Shown: positions 1 through 10,900 of the stretch, in pieces | Numbering within the stretch: position 1 is the stretch's first letter | How the letters are laid out: each line of letters begins with the position of its first letter | Source: Cinnamomum chago | Taxonomy: Eukaryota; Streptophyta; Magnoliopsida; Laurales; Lauraceae | NCBI GenBank assembly: GCA_038049695.1 | Contig: CP142457.1 | Span: 59,640,501 to 59,704,500, forward strand | Direction: 5' to 3' | DNA: 64,000 nucleotides | Translations under genes and position numbers: made by a program | Notes under the pieces: generated by a model | Seen by the model: the letters and a program-made list of their open reading frames with translations, nothing else | Databases searched by the model: none | What the model was told of the DNA's origin: nothing

Positions 1-1
1 C

Positions 2-55
2 CCGTCAAAGACGCCAGTTCGACCGCGTGCTCCCCGCCCACTGCCCATGCAGTGA
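2..55 (+). CDS. Possible 3' end of a gene entering from the left edge
   Basis: The first 55 bases are clearly GC-richer than the AT-rich sequence that follows, as at the end of a plant coding exon. One frame reads ...PVRPRAPRPLPMQ and stops at TGA 53-55. A second frame stays open to TAA 69-71, so the true frame is uncertain. The next ~650 bases look like 3' UTR or intergenic DNA. The product cannot be named from so few codons. Sequence to the left of this window would decide it. Confidence 0.25.
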   Translation, partial: PSKTPVRPRAPRPLPMQ

Positions 56-710
56 TTCTTACTGTTCTTAAGAGGCCGCTAATCTTATTGCGTATATATA
101 CACAAACTCGAGGTTTTTCTCCGGGGCTGGCTATTTTATTTAGTTTCTCTGCATCGTGTAGGAAAATATTGCTGGTCTAGGAATGAATGAATTGTTCTTA
201 CCATGTAGAAATGAAACTTCGACGCTTTGAACTTATTTATCAGTTCTTTTTAAGATTAATTGCTTGGGATGTCCAGACCAAAACAAAACAATGAAAAACA
301 ACTGTGGGAAGTTGTTTCCAATGACCAAGACTAAATTTATTTTCAAGTTACTAAGTTATTGGTTGGTTGGATTTATCAAAAATCGTTATTAGCCCTGTCA
401 TCTAACTACTGCTAGATGGATGCCAAAAAATTCACACTTGTCAATTTCACGTCCTTGAATTGGATGGCATTTGGATTATGTATGGATCTGATTTTGGTCA
501 GCCCTGCCCTTTGTCTCTGTTGGAGACGTTGGGTTTCTACAAACGTGCCACATGATGTATTTCAATCTGCTAGAGAGAGCAGCAGAATTATTCATGGAGG
601 AAAGAACCGAGTAGTCCATGTAAGAGAACTGATATCAGCTTCAATCCAAATCAATTGAGTAATGGGTTGTGGATCTAATTCCTTTATAATTTTCTAATTC
701 ATTAATAATT
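56..710. other. AT-rich non-coding stretch
   Basis: No exon-like stretch with splice sites or a recognisable protein was found on either strand. The 80-codon open frame at 416-658 has no family signature and no coding-like bias. The first part may be 3' UTR of the gene at the left edge. Confidence 0.4.
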
Positions 711-818
711 TGAACGTCAGAGTTCTCTACTGAGCTAGGATAAAATGTCATTTGCATCATATGTTGAACGTCAGAGTTCTCTACTGAGCTAGGATAAAAT
801 GTCATTTGCATCATATGT
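711..818. repeat. Two perfect tandem copies of a 54-bp unit
   Basis: A 54-bp unit starting TGAACGTCAGAGTTCTC occurs at 711-764 and again at 765-818 with no difference seen between copies, so the duplication is recent. No coding function is evident. A minus-strand open frame across it simply repeats the same 18 residues and is treated as a by-product. Confidence 0.85.
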
Positions 819-899
819 AAAGTGTCACATGGAATACATCTTTCAGGTTCACCATGATGGTTTACATCGATGCATTCGAACATCGGTATGAAATCCCAA

Positions 900-3000
900 A
901 TTGGTCAGGTATAAAACTTGATGTGTGTTTGTCATATTTTGGCATTAATATGAAAAAAAACAAGAGAGTCTGACACCCTGTAACCTGTTACAGCGCGTAT
1001 TATTATGTTTTGGTTTGTATTGTCTCATTTTGGCCTCTGCTGCTGATCTCTAGTGGCAATGCGAAATAATAGTGTCTGTATGACATTGATGTTCTCTTTC
1101 AGCAAATATGATATGTATTTGGCAATGATTAAAACGAAATAAAATAACCACTGCCTGTGAGTTGTTCCTAAGAAAACATTTCAGAATCCATAGTCTAAAA
1201 GCTTGTTCTAACCAGGGTTCGTACCCGGGCAGTCACCTTTCTTCACCCGATGTCTACCTTCCTCACCTTACCTGAGGTTAACTTCCCTCACCAAGCCCTC
1301 AGAGCTAGGGTAAAAAAAGAAAAGAAAAAATGGGCCCAAAGTTATTTGGCTTGGTGAGTAAGTGGGTGAGCCAAGTTGAATGAGTCTAGCCAAGGCCATA
1401 CAGATACTTGTTAGAGGGGCGTGTGTGGTGGACCTGAACTGGGTCTCAGTCTCTTAGAAGCTACGGCACATGATTACTAATTCATTCTCTACTTGGACCA
1501 CCTCACTCTTTATTATTATGTTATTCCTATTTCTTGGAACATGAAAAGAAACAACTAGACACACAGTGTATTATAGCTTTTATGAGATTCAATTTTGCAC
1601 AAAAAAGTGCATATTTTCTGGTCCCGCTCCTGGTTGTGCCACTAATGATCTGTAATCAAACTTCAACAAGCAGTTTTTGTTTCAAGTCAAACATGTGGCG
1701 AAACTGAAGATTGTGCATACGAGTGGTTTCAACATCGAATATTGTTAAACTGCATCAGCTTCATTGGACCCACTCTACAATACTGGCCTTTGATCGGATG
1801 ACTGTCATTCATCCATCCCAACTTTGAGACCACTTGTGTGGCATTTGTGTTAAATTCTTCAAGCTCAAGTTGTTATGGTACACTAGCAAGACTCATTTTT
1901 TATCCAGCCTTTCCCTTTATTGTTTGTAGGACCGAAAGTAGTCTTTTATCAGCTAAAGGTAGGTCCAATGAATGGTAAAAACACTTACAAGTAGCACCTT
2001 CGACGTAATCAATCACAAATGGACGGTCAAAAGCAGTACCGCGAGTCCACAATCATGTCCAGGCAGGACATAGCTGATAGGGTTTTGGCTGTAAAAGTTC
2101 AGAATCAGTAAACCTAGCATTGGATTTTGGGGGGCTGGAATTGGATCCTCTTGTGTTGTGTATAAGTGGAACTCTATAGTGGAGCCCGCCTATTGAAAAT
2201 ACTAACCTTACAAAATGAACACACATGATTGTATTAAATGTGCCATTGATTATACATTCAATCTTACCATAAGACCAACTCCTGTTATAGTAAACTTTAC
2301 AGACATTTTCAACATGAGTAGCTTTGAATTCCATATTTTCCACTCCATGCACTCGCTCGGAAGACGCTAAGTGACAGAAGGGGCACTTCAATAAATCAAT
2401 GAAAAGTCAGGGTCAAGATAGTTCAGGAGTGCAGTGTCGCTGGCCATGATCACATGCAGGCCACGCCAGTGGCAAGGATTGCGGTTTGTGACAGTTCAAG
2501 AGCCCTCCTATCGTATATTAACCCAATTTACAATTTTTCTAGATTCCACAGGCCCTTTCAAGACTTGTCCCTTAGCTTGGAGAAGCTTGGTCCATTGGTC
2601 CACCTGCCATTTGTGATCAAATGAGACACCTCACACTCAATACACTATATCAAGCCAAGCAATCCCAGCTTGCCTTTCCCAGAAGTGTTTCATATAAAGC
2701 TATTAAACTTTTAAGCCCCTGAGATACAAAATGGACCGTCCAAACAAGCATTAAAATAGGTGTGGCCATATCTGGGTGATCAAAATGGTTATCATGTGGG
2801 GCCCACTTTAAATGCAGACACTGAAAGAACAAGCGCCATCTGGCATTGGTGTCATCAATATACCCCTTAAGCTTCTGCATATAGAAGAAAAAAGAAGACA
2901 CTCTGAATGGTGAGTTTGGATGAGAAAGAGGTTGCCTGTAGTAAATTGCTGTATTTTTACCTCTACTCATCATTTCTGGCAATCAGAGATGCAAATGGTA
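900..3000. other. Intergenic, no gene recognised
   Basis: Both strands show only short random open frames. A tRNA B-box-like word (GGGTTCGTACCC) lies near 1216-1227 and an A-rich stretch near 1312-1330, which may be a decayed SINE. No matching A box precedes it, so it is not called. The rest is AT-rich filler with short T and A runs. Confidence 0.4.
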
Positions 3001-3171
3001 AGGGGCGGAGCCAGGATAAAGGCAATGGAGGGGGCCATTTTGAAAATTTTTTTTTGAGGGGGGGGGGTGGGCATTGCAAAAAAATGGCTTTAAGTTTTAT
3101 TTAATCTTAGGGTTTTTTTTTGTAATTTAAGGGGGGCGATGACCCCGCCAGCCCCCATAGTTCCGCCCCCG
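3001..3171. mobile_element. Short hAT-like MITE
   Basis: The segment opens with AGGGGCGGAGCCAGGAT and closes with a word whose reverse complement is GGGGGCGGAACTATGG, so the ends form an imperfect terminal inverted repeat. 'GGGGCGGAGCC' ends are common in plant hAT-type non-autonomous transposons (family knowledge). The ~170-bp body has G and T homopolymer runs and no coding capacity. An 8-bp target duplication was not clearly visible, so the boundaries are approximate. Confidence 0.45.
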
Positions 3172-4487
3172 GGCGAAACCATAGTGGATTGGGCCCCGGA
3201 TCCAGCTTTACAGAATCTATGTGCTATGTCCGGATCCAACAACTATCAGAATGAAGCTGAAATAGGATAATTTAGATATAACCCCCTGCCTTTTCAAATA
3301 TATTACATCTCTAATTTTTAATTTTATATACAACCACCTGTACATCCTGACAGTAGTGGTCAGTCACCTTGACCAGTAGTCAAAGGCCAACAATAAGACT
3401 TTTGACCATTTAAAAACAGTTTACAAGGACAAAAGTGCCCTTTTGGGCTTGTTTGGCCAACTCTATTAAGTAGAGTCAGTCAGGTAAAAGTATGATTAGT
3501 CTTCATGCTTACACGTGCATGGTTAAATCTTGGCCGAAAAAAGTAATTATGATAGTTTAGACTCTGATAAAACACCATGTAAATCTAGGTCGTTGATCAA
3601 GGAAAAGATAGCAAAAAGGTAACTTTGGTTTGAGTTATTCCAATTGAGGTTAAATACTGATGTCGTTGTAAACTATTAAATCCAGGAGGGCCCCCACATA
3701 ATGGTGGGGGAGATCATGTTTAAAGAAGACAACGTCCTGGCGCTGGTGTGTCTTGGGCTAAAAATTGTTGGTTTTTGGTACATGGGTGTGTGGTTGTTGT
3801 TGTGATTGCAACAAGTGCATGTGCTGCATCTGACGAGCCTGCCTGTTTTGCAGCCTTCATGTGGATAGTACGACGGATCCCACGTTTTCTCGTGTCCCTT
3901 TTCTTGGACATTCTGCTTCTCTTCCTCCTCCCTGCTGCTCCATGCTTCCCAGCCACTCGATTGTCCAAGTCACTCCTCTCTGCCTCGCCAAGTCCACCCT
4001 AGCAGGGCTCTCCAAGTCCAACCAACCAAATTACCCACCACATGTTGGCTCACCTTTGAGCCAAAACTGGTGAGTCTTTTTACTTGATAATCACTACCTT
4101 CTCTGCAGCCTTTTACTTGGTGAAATTTTTACTTAGGAGTAACAGTAGAGCCTATTTTGAAAATTATTTTTTGTGGGGGCCAGGGGGTGGTTCTGCCCTT
4201 GCTGAGGGTTGTCATCATGCGACCCAAAGGATAATTAATACATAAATGGAACTAGCAAAAATGTATGGGGAGACATGTATTATGTATATGAGGATCAATC
4301 AAACCCTTTTTACAAGCAGGTGGCCCTGTTGCTCTTGGCAGGTGACAGTGATTGAGTATAATATTTTATTATTTGATTGATTATATGAAAAAACTGACAA
4401 TATTGCCTCCTCACTCTTTTTCCTCTTGATTACACCCTACTCTGAAAACCAAAACTCTCAAGAGTTGGACCATTTATAATATTTTTA
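3172..4487. other. Intergenic, no gene recognised
   Basis: Overlapping open frames at 3720-4073 on both strands are Cys/Pro/Ser-rich and match no known domain. A second G-rich word similar to part of the upstream hAT-like MITE occurs near 4150-4200, perhaps a second decayed copy. No splice-supported exon was seen. Confidence 0.35.
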
Positions 4488-4740
4488 TTTTAGTGATCAA
4501 GAGGAGAGACTATGAAACCATTTGAGTACACCTAAAAGCTTAGATAACCTTTAGGTGTTCAGTGGAGCCTCCTAAACCACCCACAAAGACATAGCCCACT
4601 AATGTGGGACTTGCCTTTTGTTTTAGTGACCTAGAGGAGAGAGTATGAATCCATCTGAATACATCCAAAAGCCTAGGTAACCTTTAGGCGCTCAATGGAG
4701 CCTCTTAAAACACCACACTCACATACTGATGTTGGACCAT
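4488..4740. repeat. Diverged direct duplication, ~133-bp unit
   Basis: A ~120-133-bp block beginning near TTTAGTGATCAAGAGGAGAG (4489) recurs at 4621 as TTTTAGTGACCTAGAGGAGAG, with the shared motif 'CCTTTAGG' and 'GGAGCCTC' further along. The phrase TTGGACCATTT flanks the pair on both sides (about 4464 and 4733), so the duplicated unit may be slightly longer. The copies have diverged at many sites. The style, with a 'CACTAATGTGGGAC' motif, recalls LTR sequence, but no element could be delimited. Confidence 0.6.
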
Positions 4741-4744
4741 TTGT

Positions 4745-7240
4745 ATAATAGAGGGTATAATCAATTGGCCTGGTGGGCAAAGAAGTACCGAAAAGTATGT
4801 TAAAAAGGAAACCACGATTATCTTAAATGCAACATACGTTTTTGTTGCCATTTCTCATATAATTGATTTTTTATATAGTTGTCCAGGATTAGATCCCAGA
4901 GTTCATCTTTACGCAGAATCATACTTCATGGTTGGAGTCTCTCTCGTGATACCCCTTGCCTGTGTAAGAAAAAAAGAAGAATGTTAATGGCCCATTTAAT
5001 GATGGACACTAGAATGCCTATGGTGGGCAATTCTAATGCACGGCATGGATAATTTATATACCTGTTTTAAGGGTGCTGCTATGACATGGGAGATCAACCG
5101 GCTGTTATCCTTTCCCTCGTCTACAAATAATATTATCGATACTTTTTACATAATAGTAACCCTTCCTAATGTTAGCAAGTCCCTTTTTCATGCTAAGGGC
5201 TAAGGGCCTTGGATCCTCACAGTTCATCTAGAAATTCCACAATAAATGTTGATACTCAAAAGCCTAGGGACTGTTGATATTGAATAGCTAATAGCCTAAT
5301 AGACAATCTTCCATCTCCCATCATACAAATAAAGCATTTTAGCTCATAAAAGAGAGAGCAAGTAGAACCTATCTATTGCTGATATCAACCCACAGTTGGT
5401 AAAGGGTTTAGCTTGTAGTGATTCAATTCCATTCAATGGTCATTAAATAGATGATGGCAAAAATCGACAGCTCAATTAAACAAACAAATGCCGATGATCG
5501 ACTATGTTGGGATTTGTAGGGGGGTCCAATGGTGGCACATGGGTGGGCCCAGGCCACAATGTGGGGACGCCCCTCACTTATTTGGAATGAAGAGATTTCT
5601 TTTTAAAGCTTTAAAGTTATTTTCAATTGAAGCTTTTCTCTCAAGATTCTTTTCTTAGTACATAAATATAGTAAGCTTCTATTGGGTTTCTCAAATAGAC
5701 TGTCTTGTTCTCTGATTTGTAGATTGACCTGACCCATCAAAGATAACAATATGGTCGTGATCTAGTTGCACACTTGTGTGTTGTACATGGAAAAACTTAA
5801 ATTAACCTAAAGAGAAAGGATGAGATCTTTAGGCCAACATCATCTTTGACCACACATAATCAACTGTTTGGAAGGTGTTGGTACCATTTTTGTGAGGTCT
5901 AATCCATCCAGTCGATCACATGCCCCAAATTCTCGACTGGTTAGAATCAAGTAGATTGGGCTGGCGGAAGATATCTTGGATTATCAAACATACATGTGTG
6001 TGAAATAATTGGATCAATAAAAATTGATATATACCTACATAACATATAGGATCGAGGTGGCTGCTACACTAGGACAAATCATTTTATTCTAATCTGATGC
6101 AAGTCCTTGGTTATTTTGTATTTAGCCATAATTGATGCTCTCACACGTGTACATGTGCACTCGCATGTGTGTGTGCTTTCAATATCGTGTATGTGTATTT
6201 TTCATTGACGTCCTTAATAGACTTTGCCACCTCTATTTAATTTGGAATCCTATAAAATAGAACACATGGTGGAGTTTGTATAGCTCCTTATGAGAATTAG
6301 CTCGATATTTTCAGCTATCCAATTTGTCAATAAAATGAATATTATTCATAAGAATACTCGTTAAAACTGTGTACCTTTTGATTAGTAATTTGACAAATAC
6401 AATTAATGCGGGTTTGCTGAGAGTTCTTATATACGGGTCTTTTTTCTTCTATGTTTTTAAAGATATAAGCTGCCCAAAACTCCATGGAGTCTAGATCCCA
6501 CCAGCGCCGCCCTTATACGTTATCTCAGCCGAGGGAGATTGTGGCCCCATAGTAGAGCTCACGTTTTAAAACCCGAATCCTTTAGAATAAATGCCCTCAT
6601 TGCACACATTTCAAATATTCTCAAATTTTTACCCCAATAAGAGTTGTCTCCACTATAAAACCAAGCAAATGATTCAGAATGTGATTAAGATGATCCGATG
6701 CAATGATCATGGTCATAATCATATGCTAAATCTTACAATCGGACCCGATTAGGGTAAAACCTGATCACATCTGGTACACAATATTGAGTGCCTTCATTTT
6801 AAGTGGCATGGATTTTCATTGGGTGGGGGTCGGTGCCACTTTGGAGATTTCTACAGTGCCTTCAACTCAGGTAGAGGGTTGAGAGAGACACTGTGGGATC
6901 CGGACTCCAATTTGATTCAGTGAATCTGCATAAGACCCGGATACAAAATACTACAACAGTTTCGCATGCTTTTAGCGCTTTGAAAAACGAGGTTGGACGG
7001 CTCCTTCCACTTACAACGACATAAAACCACAAGTCTATGTAAGAGAAAACAACTGTTAGTGAGGTACTCTTTAAACTATTGAGTTTTTTTTTTTTTGGTT
7101 TTTTGGGAAGGTCACCGATTACCAATGCCCACACTTGCAACCCTTCACATGCACTTTTTCAGTTGAGCACCTGTACGATTCCTAACCTAACCATATAAAT
7201 TCCAATATTGTATAAACTCTAAAATATATTGTGCTCACTA
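4745..7240. other. Intergenic, no gene recognised
   Basis: No coding exon or RNA gene is supported. The 92-codon minus frame at 6862-7140 is rich in low-information residues and has no domain. Around 5515-5760 the word pattern (gggcccaggcc..., T-rich tract) resembles LTR fragments, but no paired ends were seen. Confidence 0.35.
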
Positions 7241-7243
7241 CAC

Positions 7244-7975
7244 CCAAATCTTTAATTCAATCAAAGTGTGATCCACATTTAGAACGAATGAACCCCATTT
7301 CATTTTCTACTATTATATAAGAAAATGAAAGTAAATAATGTTAATTATATATATATATATGAAGCAAACTGGATTCAAATTGAAATCAGTTCTAATTCAC
7401 TCAAATTGATTTTGACTCATCTAATTTAATTTGGTTTGATTCTGGCAAATGGGTCGGATTTGGGTAAATCAGGTTGGGTCAGAGGTAAAGCATACTTTTT
7501 GGACCACCAACCCATGACTGACCCACGTCTAAAACTGGATTGCAAACCTGCAACCCGCATCCATTAAGTCTCGGGTTGAGCTAAGTGCTCCATTTATGAT
7601 AGGCGAGATTGAGAAAATTTGTTGTGCTGCCTGCTCGTCATATTTGTGTAGATCCGTGAAAGAGGAAAGCCGTGTTTTTCTTGCTTGAAAATGCGTTTTC
7701 TATGGGGAGGGATCAAACTCCTATTTTTGCTCGAGTAAGAAAACATATCCTACTTCTTTGCAATTTGCTTTGACGACTTTCAGTGTGTTTAATAGAGACA
7801 TACAATCAGCCAAAAGAGAAAATGGTGTTCTATACTTTGGAAATGAATCTACACAAACATGCCCCAAATCTTTAATTAAATCAAAGTGCGGTCTGCATTT
7901 AGGAATGGGTTATGATGAATCCTCTATTTATTTTCTTATATAAAAAGAAAAAAAAACGTAAATAATGTCAATTGT
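7244..7975. repeat. Diverged duplication, two ~112-bp copies 618 bp apart
   Basis: The block at about 7244-7355 (CAAATCTTTAATTCAATC...) recurs at about 7862-7975 (CAAATCTTTAATTAAATC...). Both copies run through a 'TTATATAAGAAAATG'-like self-complementary stretch and 'GTAAATAATGT'. Identity is moderate, so this is an old local duplication or two members of one small repeat family. No coding capacity. Confidence 0.5.
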
Positions 7976-8449
7976 GTGTTGCAATAAACCATTTGGATTA
8001 GTGGTGTGCTCGATATACACGGGTTGAATCAAGAAAAGGAAAAGATTACTGGAAATCGTGTGGTCCATCATGCCGCGAGTCGCAAACCCGGATTAAGCAT
8101 TAACTTTAACAAATGAATTAGTTTCCTAATCTCATTATAAAAAAAACTTAAACGGAGACCATGTTTAGAAGGATAATGAAATCATAAATTAGCTGCCAGC
8201 TTCCATCTGAATATTGCATAGTATCTTCTCTCATTTTTATTTCCACAGCATGTATATATTCAGAGAGACACAACCCATGCATTACGCGCATGTTACTTTT
8301 AATATACATTCATGCAACTCCTATTAGTTTAATGCCAGGAAGAACAGGAAGGGTTGAAGACAGCGAAGCAGATATCAACTACAGATATTTATGCAGTGAA
8401 AAAGTGCTGAGAAAAGAAGGAAAAATCCTTTTTTTGATTCATTCGACGC

Positions 8450-8475
8450 CTCTCTCTCTCTCTCTCTCTCTCTCT
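8450..8475. repeat. (CT)n microsatellite upstream of the RRM gene
   Basis: About 13 uninterrupted CT dinucleotides lie roughly 70 bp upstream of the TATA-like box of the RRM gene. Pyrimidine (Y-patch/GAGA-type) tracts are common in plant core promoters and 5' leaders (general knowledge), so this may be functional, but it is also a likely length polymorphism. Confidence 0.9.
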
Positions 8476-8542
8476 AACACACACAGCTGCTGTTGAAGTG
8501 GGACCACCACCCTCTTCCGCCCTTTTCCTCTATTCTACTCCT

Positions 8543-8553
8543 CTCTATATATC
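8543..8553 (+). promoter_or_regulatory. TATA-like box of the RRM gene
   Basis: CTCTATATATC sits about 330 bases before the start codon, in a pyrimidine-rich plant-type promoter. A transcription start near 8575-8585 would leave a ~300-base leader. That leader contains a purine-rich GAA tract (8656-8700) and a short upstream ORF. The transcription start was not measured and is inferred from spacing only. Confidence 0.5.
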
Positions 8554-8655
8554 TTGCCGTCTTCCCACAGAATCCCCTTCTCCTTTTCTCACTTCATGAT
8601 TTTCTCGTTACGCTTTTCAGTGTAGAGTAATCTCAAGTACTACTACTGTTTCCCT

Positions 8656-8700
8656 GAAGAGGAAGAAGAAAGAAGAAGAAGAAGAAGAAGAAGAAGAAGA
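8656..8700 (+). repeat. (GAA)n tract in the 5' leader
   Basis: A run of GAA/AGA triplets lies in the inferred 5' UTR of the RRM gene. It is not translated in the model. Purine-rich leader tracts can act as binding sites for RNA-binding or GAGA-type proteins, but nothing here proves that. Confidence 0.85.
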
Positions 8701-8705
8701 GGTCA

Positions 8706-8738
8706 ATGTGGATGATGATGATGAGATGGTGGTGTTGA
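8706..8738 (+). other. Upstream ORF of 10 codons (Met/Trp-rich)
   Basis: Within the inferred 5' leader, ATG at 8706 opens MWMMMMRWWC and stops at TGA 8736-8738, about 140 bases before the main start. It is the first ATG I find after the (GAA)n tract. If the leader starts near 8580 it would be met by scanning ribosomes. Five of ten codons are Met and three are Trp. Translation is unproven. Confidence 0.4.
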
Positions 8739-8881
8739 TTGGTTGATACTTTCTCTTTGATCAATCAAAGGAGGGTCTTTTTATTTTATTTTATTTTATA
8801 GCTTGGGTCTTTTCTGCTTGTCTTCCTTTGATTTGTTGGGGGTTTCTCTTTCTTGGGGTGGGTTTCTTTTCTTCTTTCTCC

Positions 8882-10610
8882 ATGTCTCAGAACTGGCAAT
8901 TCCAGATGGGTGCTGATAGAAGCAATGCCGGGCAGCAGCAGTTAGGAGATACTACATATACAAAGATCTTTGTAGGAGGGTTGGCTTGGGAGACTAGGAG
9001 AGAAACCATGAGACGGTATTTCGACCAGTTTGGAGAGATCCTAGAAGCTGTAGTCATTACAGACAAGAACACTGGACGCTCAAAAGGATATGGTTTTGTA
9101 AGCTCTCCTTTCCTCTCCTCTTTCTACTCCTTTTTGTATTGGCTTTCTTTTGATACGCAGACATGGATTTTTTTTTTTTTTTTCCTCATCTTTGTTGGGT
9201 CTCTTAGGTGACATTTAAGGATCCAGATGCTGCAATGAGAGCATGTCAAGATCCATCCCCTGTTATAGATGGCAGAAGAGCCAACTGCAATCTTGCATCT
9301 CTTGGTGCTCGCCCACCTCGTCCTTCTACTCCTCAACATGGTTGGTGATTTATCTAAGCATCTGTAATCTTAAAATCTATCTGATTCTTATTTTAAAATG
9401 CTTCAAACAGATGCTTCAAACAGAACAGTACAGTTTGCTAATTTGAATGCTTGTTTTTATTCTGTTTCATGTCCTTCTGGGTTTTCAGGAATAGGACGGT
9501 ACAGACCAGTAGTACCTGGATCGGCCCCTGCCTTGTATCATGGCACATCTACGGCCTATTTCAATCAGCACACTCAGTACCCATTTCCTAACTCTGCTTA
9601 CGGGTAAAAGGAAAATGAAAATTGCAATTTGCATTGATTAAGCTATTAAATTGTATTTGCATTTGGATTTCATTACTTTTCAATTTTTTTTTTTCAGGTA
9701 CTCTGGTTATTCTCAAGAAAACATGTATCCAATGGTTAGTAATTTGGGCACCCATATCCTGAATATTCTATGTTCTAGTTCAATGAGCTTTGTGGCATAC
9801 TCCAAATTGCAAATGGTTGAAGTTTTTGGTGGTATAATGAAATCACTTCAGATGAGATGGGGAGTTGTTTGGATGTGGGGCTATCCATGGGTGCGGAAAA
9901 TCATCACCCAGTTCAAATATGTTTCGTGTTATCATTTCCCTCACATTTCATCACCATCAAAATGATCCAATAATGAATTTCTGCCTTCTCAAGCCCAAAT
10001 CTCTATCAGCACTCATTGCCTGAGAGGCAGCAGCATCCCACAAAATGTGACTTTCAATTCTTTTACTTGATGAAATGCGTGATGAAACAGATAGCTGTTT
10101 TGACCAAGTGAACAAACCAATTGGGATTTGCTCTTAGATTGAAGGCTAGTGATGTTTGATGATTTTTTTTTATTTTTTGGGGTAGGGTGTTTGATAAATC
10201 GAGTATTGCATTGTTGCAGAACTACTATCATGTATATGGAGGACAACAGTTTGCCCCCTACTACAGTGCTGGAGCAGGGATGTATCACAATTACTACCCC
10301 TACTACGCCCAATTTGCGCAAAGCAGCCAGTCACAGGGCTTTGGGATGCAGTATCCTCAAACGGCACAATACCCATATTTGCCTCAACAATTGGGAGCCG
10401 GGGTCCTTTCTCTTCCTGCTTCTGTTGCAACAAGCACAGGTCAGAATTTTAGCCCCTTCCCACCAATTTGAGTAGATTCTTTATAGCCACTCTGAAATGG
10501 GTAACAGTTCTTGGCCATGTGCAACAGGTGTTGTGAGGGCATCACCTGCGGCGTCCAGTTCTTCTCAAGGAAGGACTCTTACTACAAAAGAACAGAACCC
10601 AACAGCTTGA
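8882..10610 (+). CDS. Single-RRM RNA-binding protein (plant RBM24/38-like, ARP1-like)
   Basis: Six coding exons join in frame: 8882-9097, 9208-9340, 9489-9603, 9698-9734, 10220-10439, 10528-10610, giving 267 aa and ending in TGA. All introns are GT-AG. One N-terminal RRM spans about residues 26-105: RNP2 is KIFVGGL (28-34) and RNP1 is KGYGFVTF (68-75), which is split by intron 1 after Phe72. The rest is a low-complexity tail rich in Tyr, Gln, Gly, Pro and Ala (about 117-240), as in plant homologues of animal RBM24/RBM38 and the ABA-regulated protein ARP1. Such proteins bind mRNA in nucleus or cytoplasm and affect splicing, stability or translation (family knowledge). The RNA target is unknown. 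ATG 8882 is the first in-frame ATG. An RRM lacking other domains could also be called a generic glycine/tyrosine-rich RNA-binding protein. Confidence 0.93.
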
Positions 10611-10900
10611 CTCACAAAAAAGGAACCAACAACAAAGAGGAAAAGAGAACAGATATTATACAGTAAGAAGGGGATAAGGAAGTAAATGGTGATTCCTTCC
10701 ATGCCCCCTGAAGTAAGTGGCTAGTGCTCTGGTGTAATCAAATACTGAAGAAGAGTAGTAGAAAACTATTCCCATTGAAATAGGCAATTGATATAGGTGT
10801 CTTCATTGATAATGTTCATCAGCTTCATCAGTTATGCATCATCATCACCATTATTATTCATTGTTTTGAATTACTGACCGGTCATTGTTTAGTTGAATTG
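10611..10900 (+). other. Probable 3' UTR of the RRM gene
   Basis: AT-rich sequence directly after the stop codon, with several ATTATT and TTGTTT words near 10845-10895 that could serve as near-upstream polyadenylation elements. The exact end cannot be set without transcripts. Confidence 0.5.

Noticed and set aside
1200-1340. SINE with B box GGGTTCGTACCC
   Set aside because: No A box at the right distance and no target duplication around the A-rich stretch.
8828-9211. 127-codon ORF upstream and through RRM exon 1
   Set aside because: It uses a non-ATG start and reads past the intron 1 donor at 9098. The spliced model from ATG 8882 completes the RRM.
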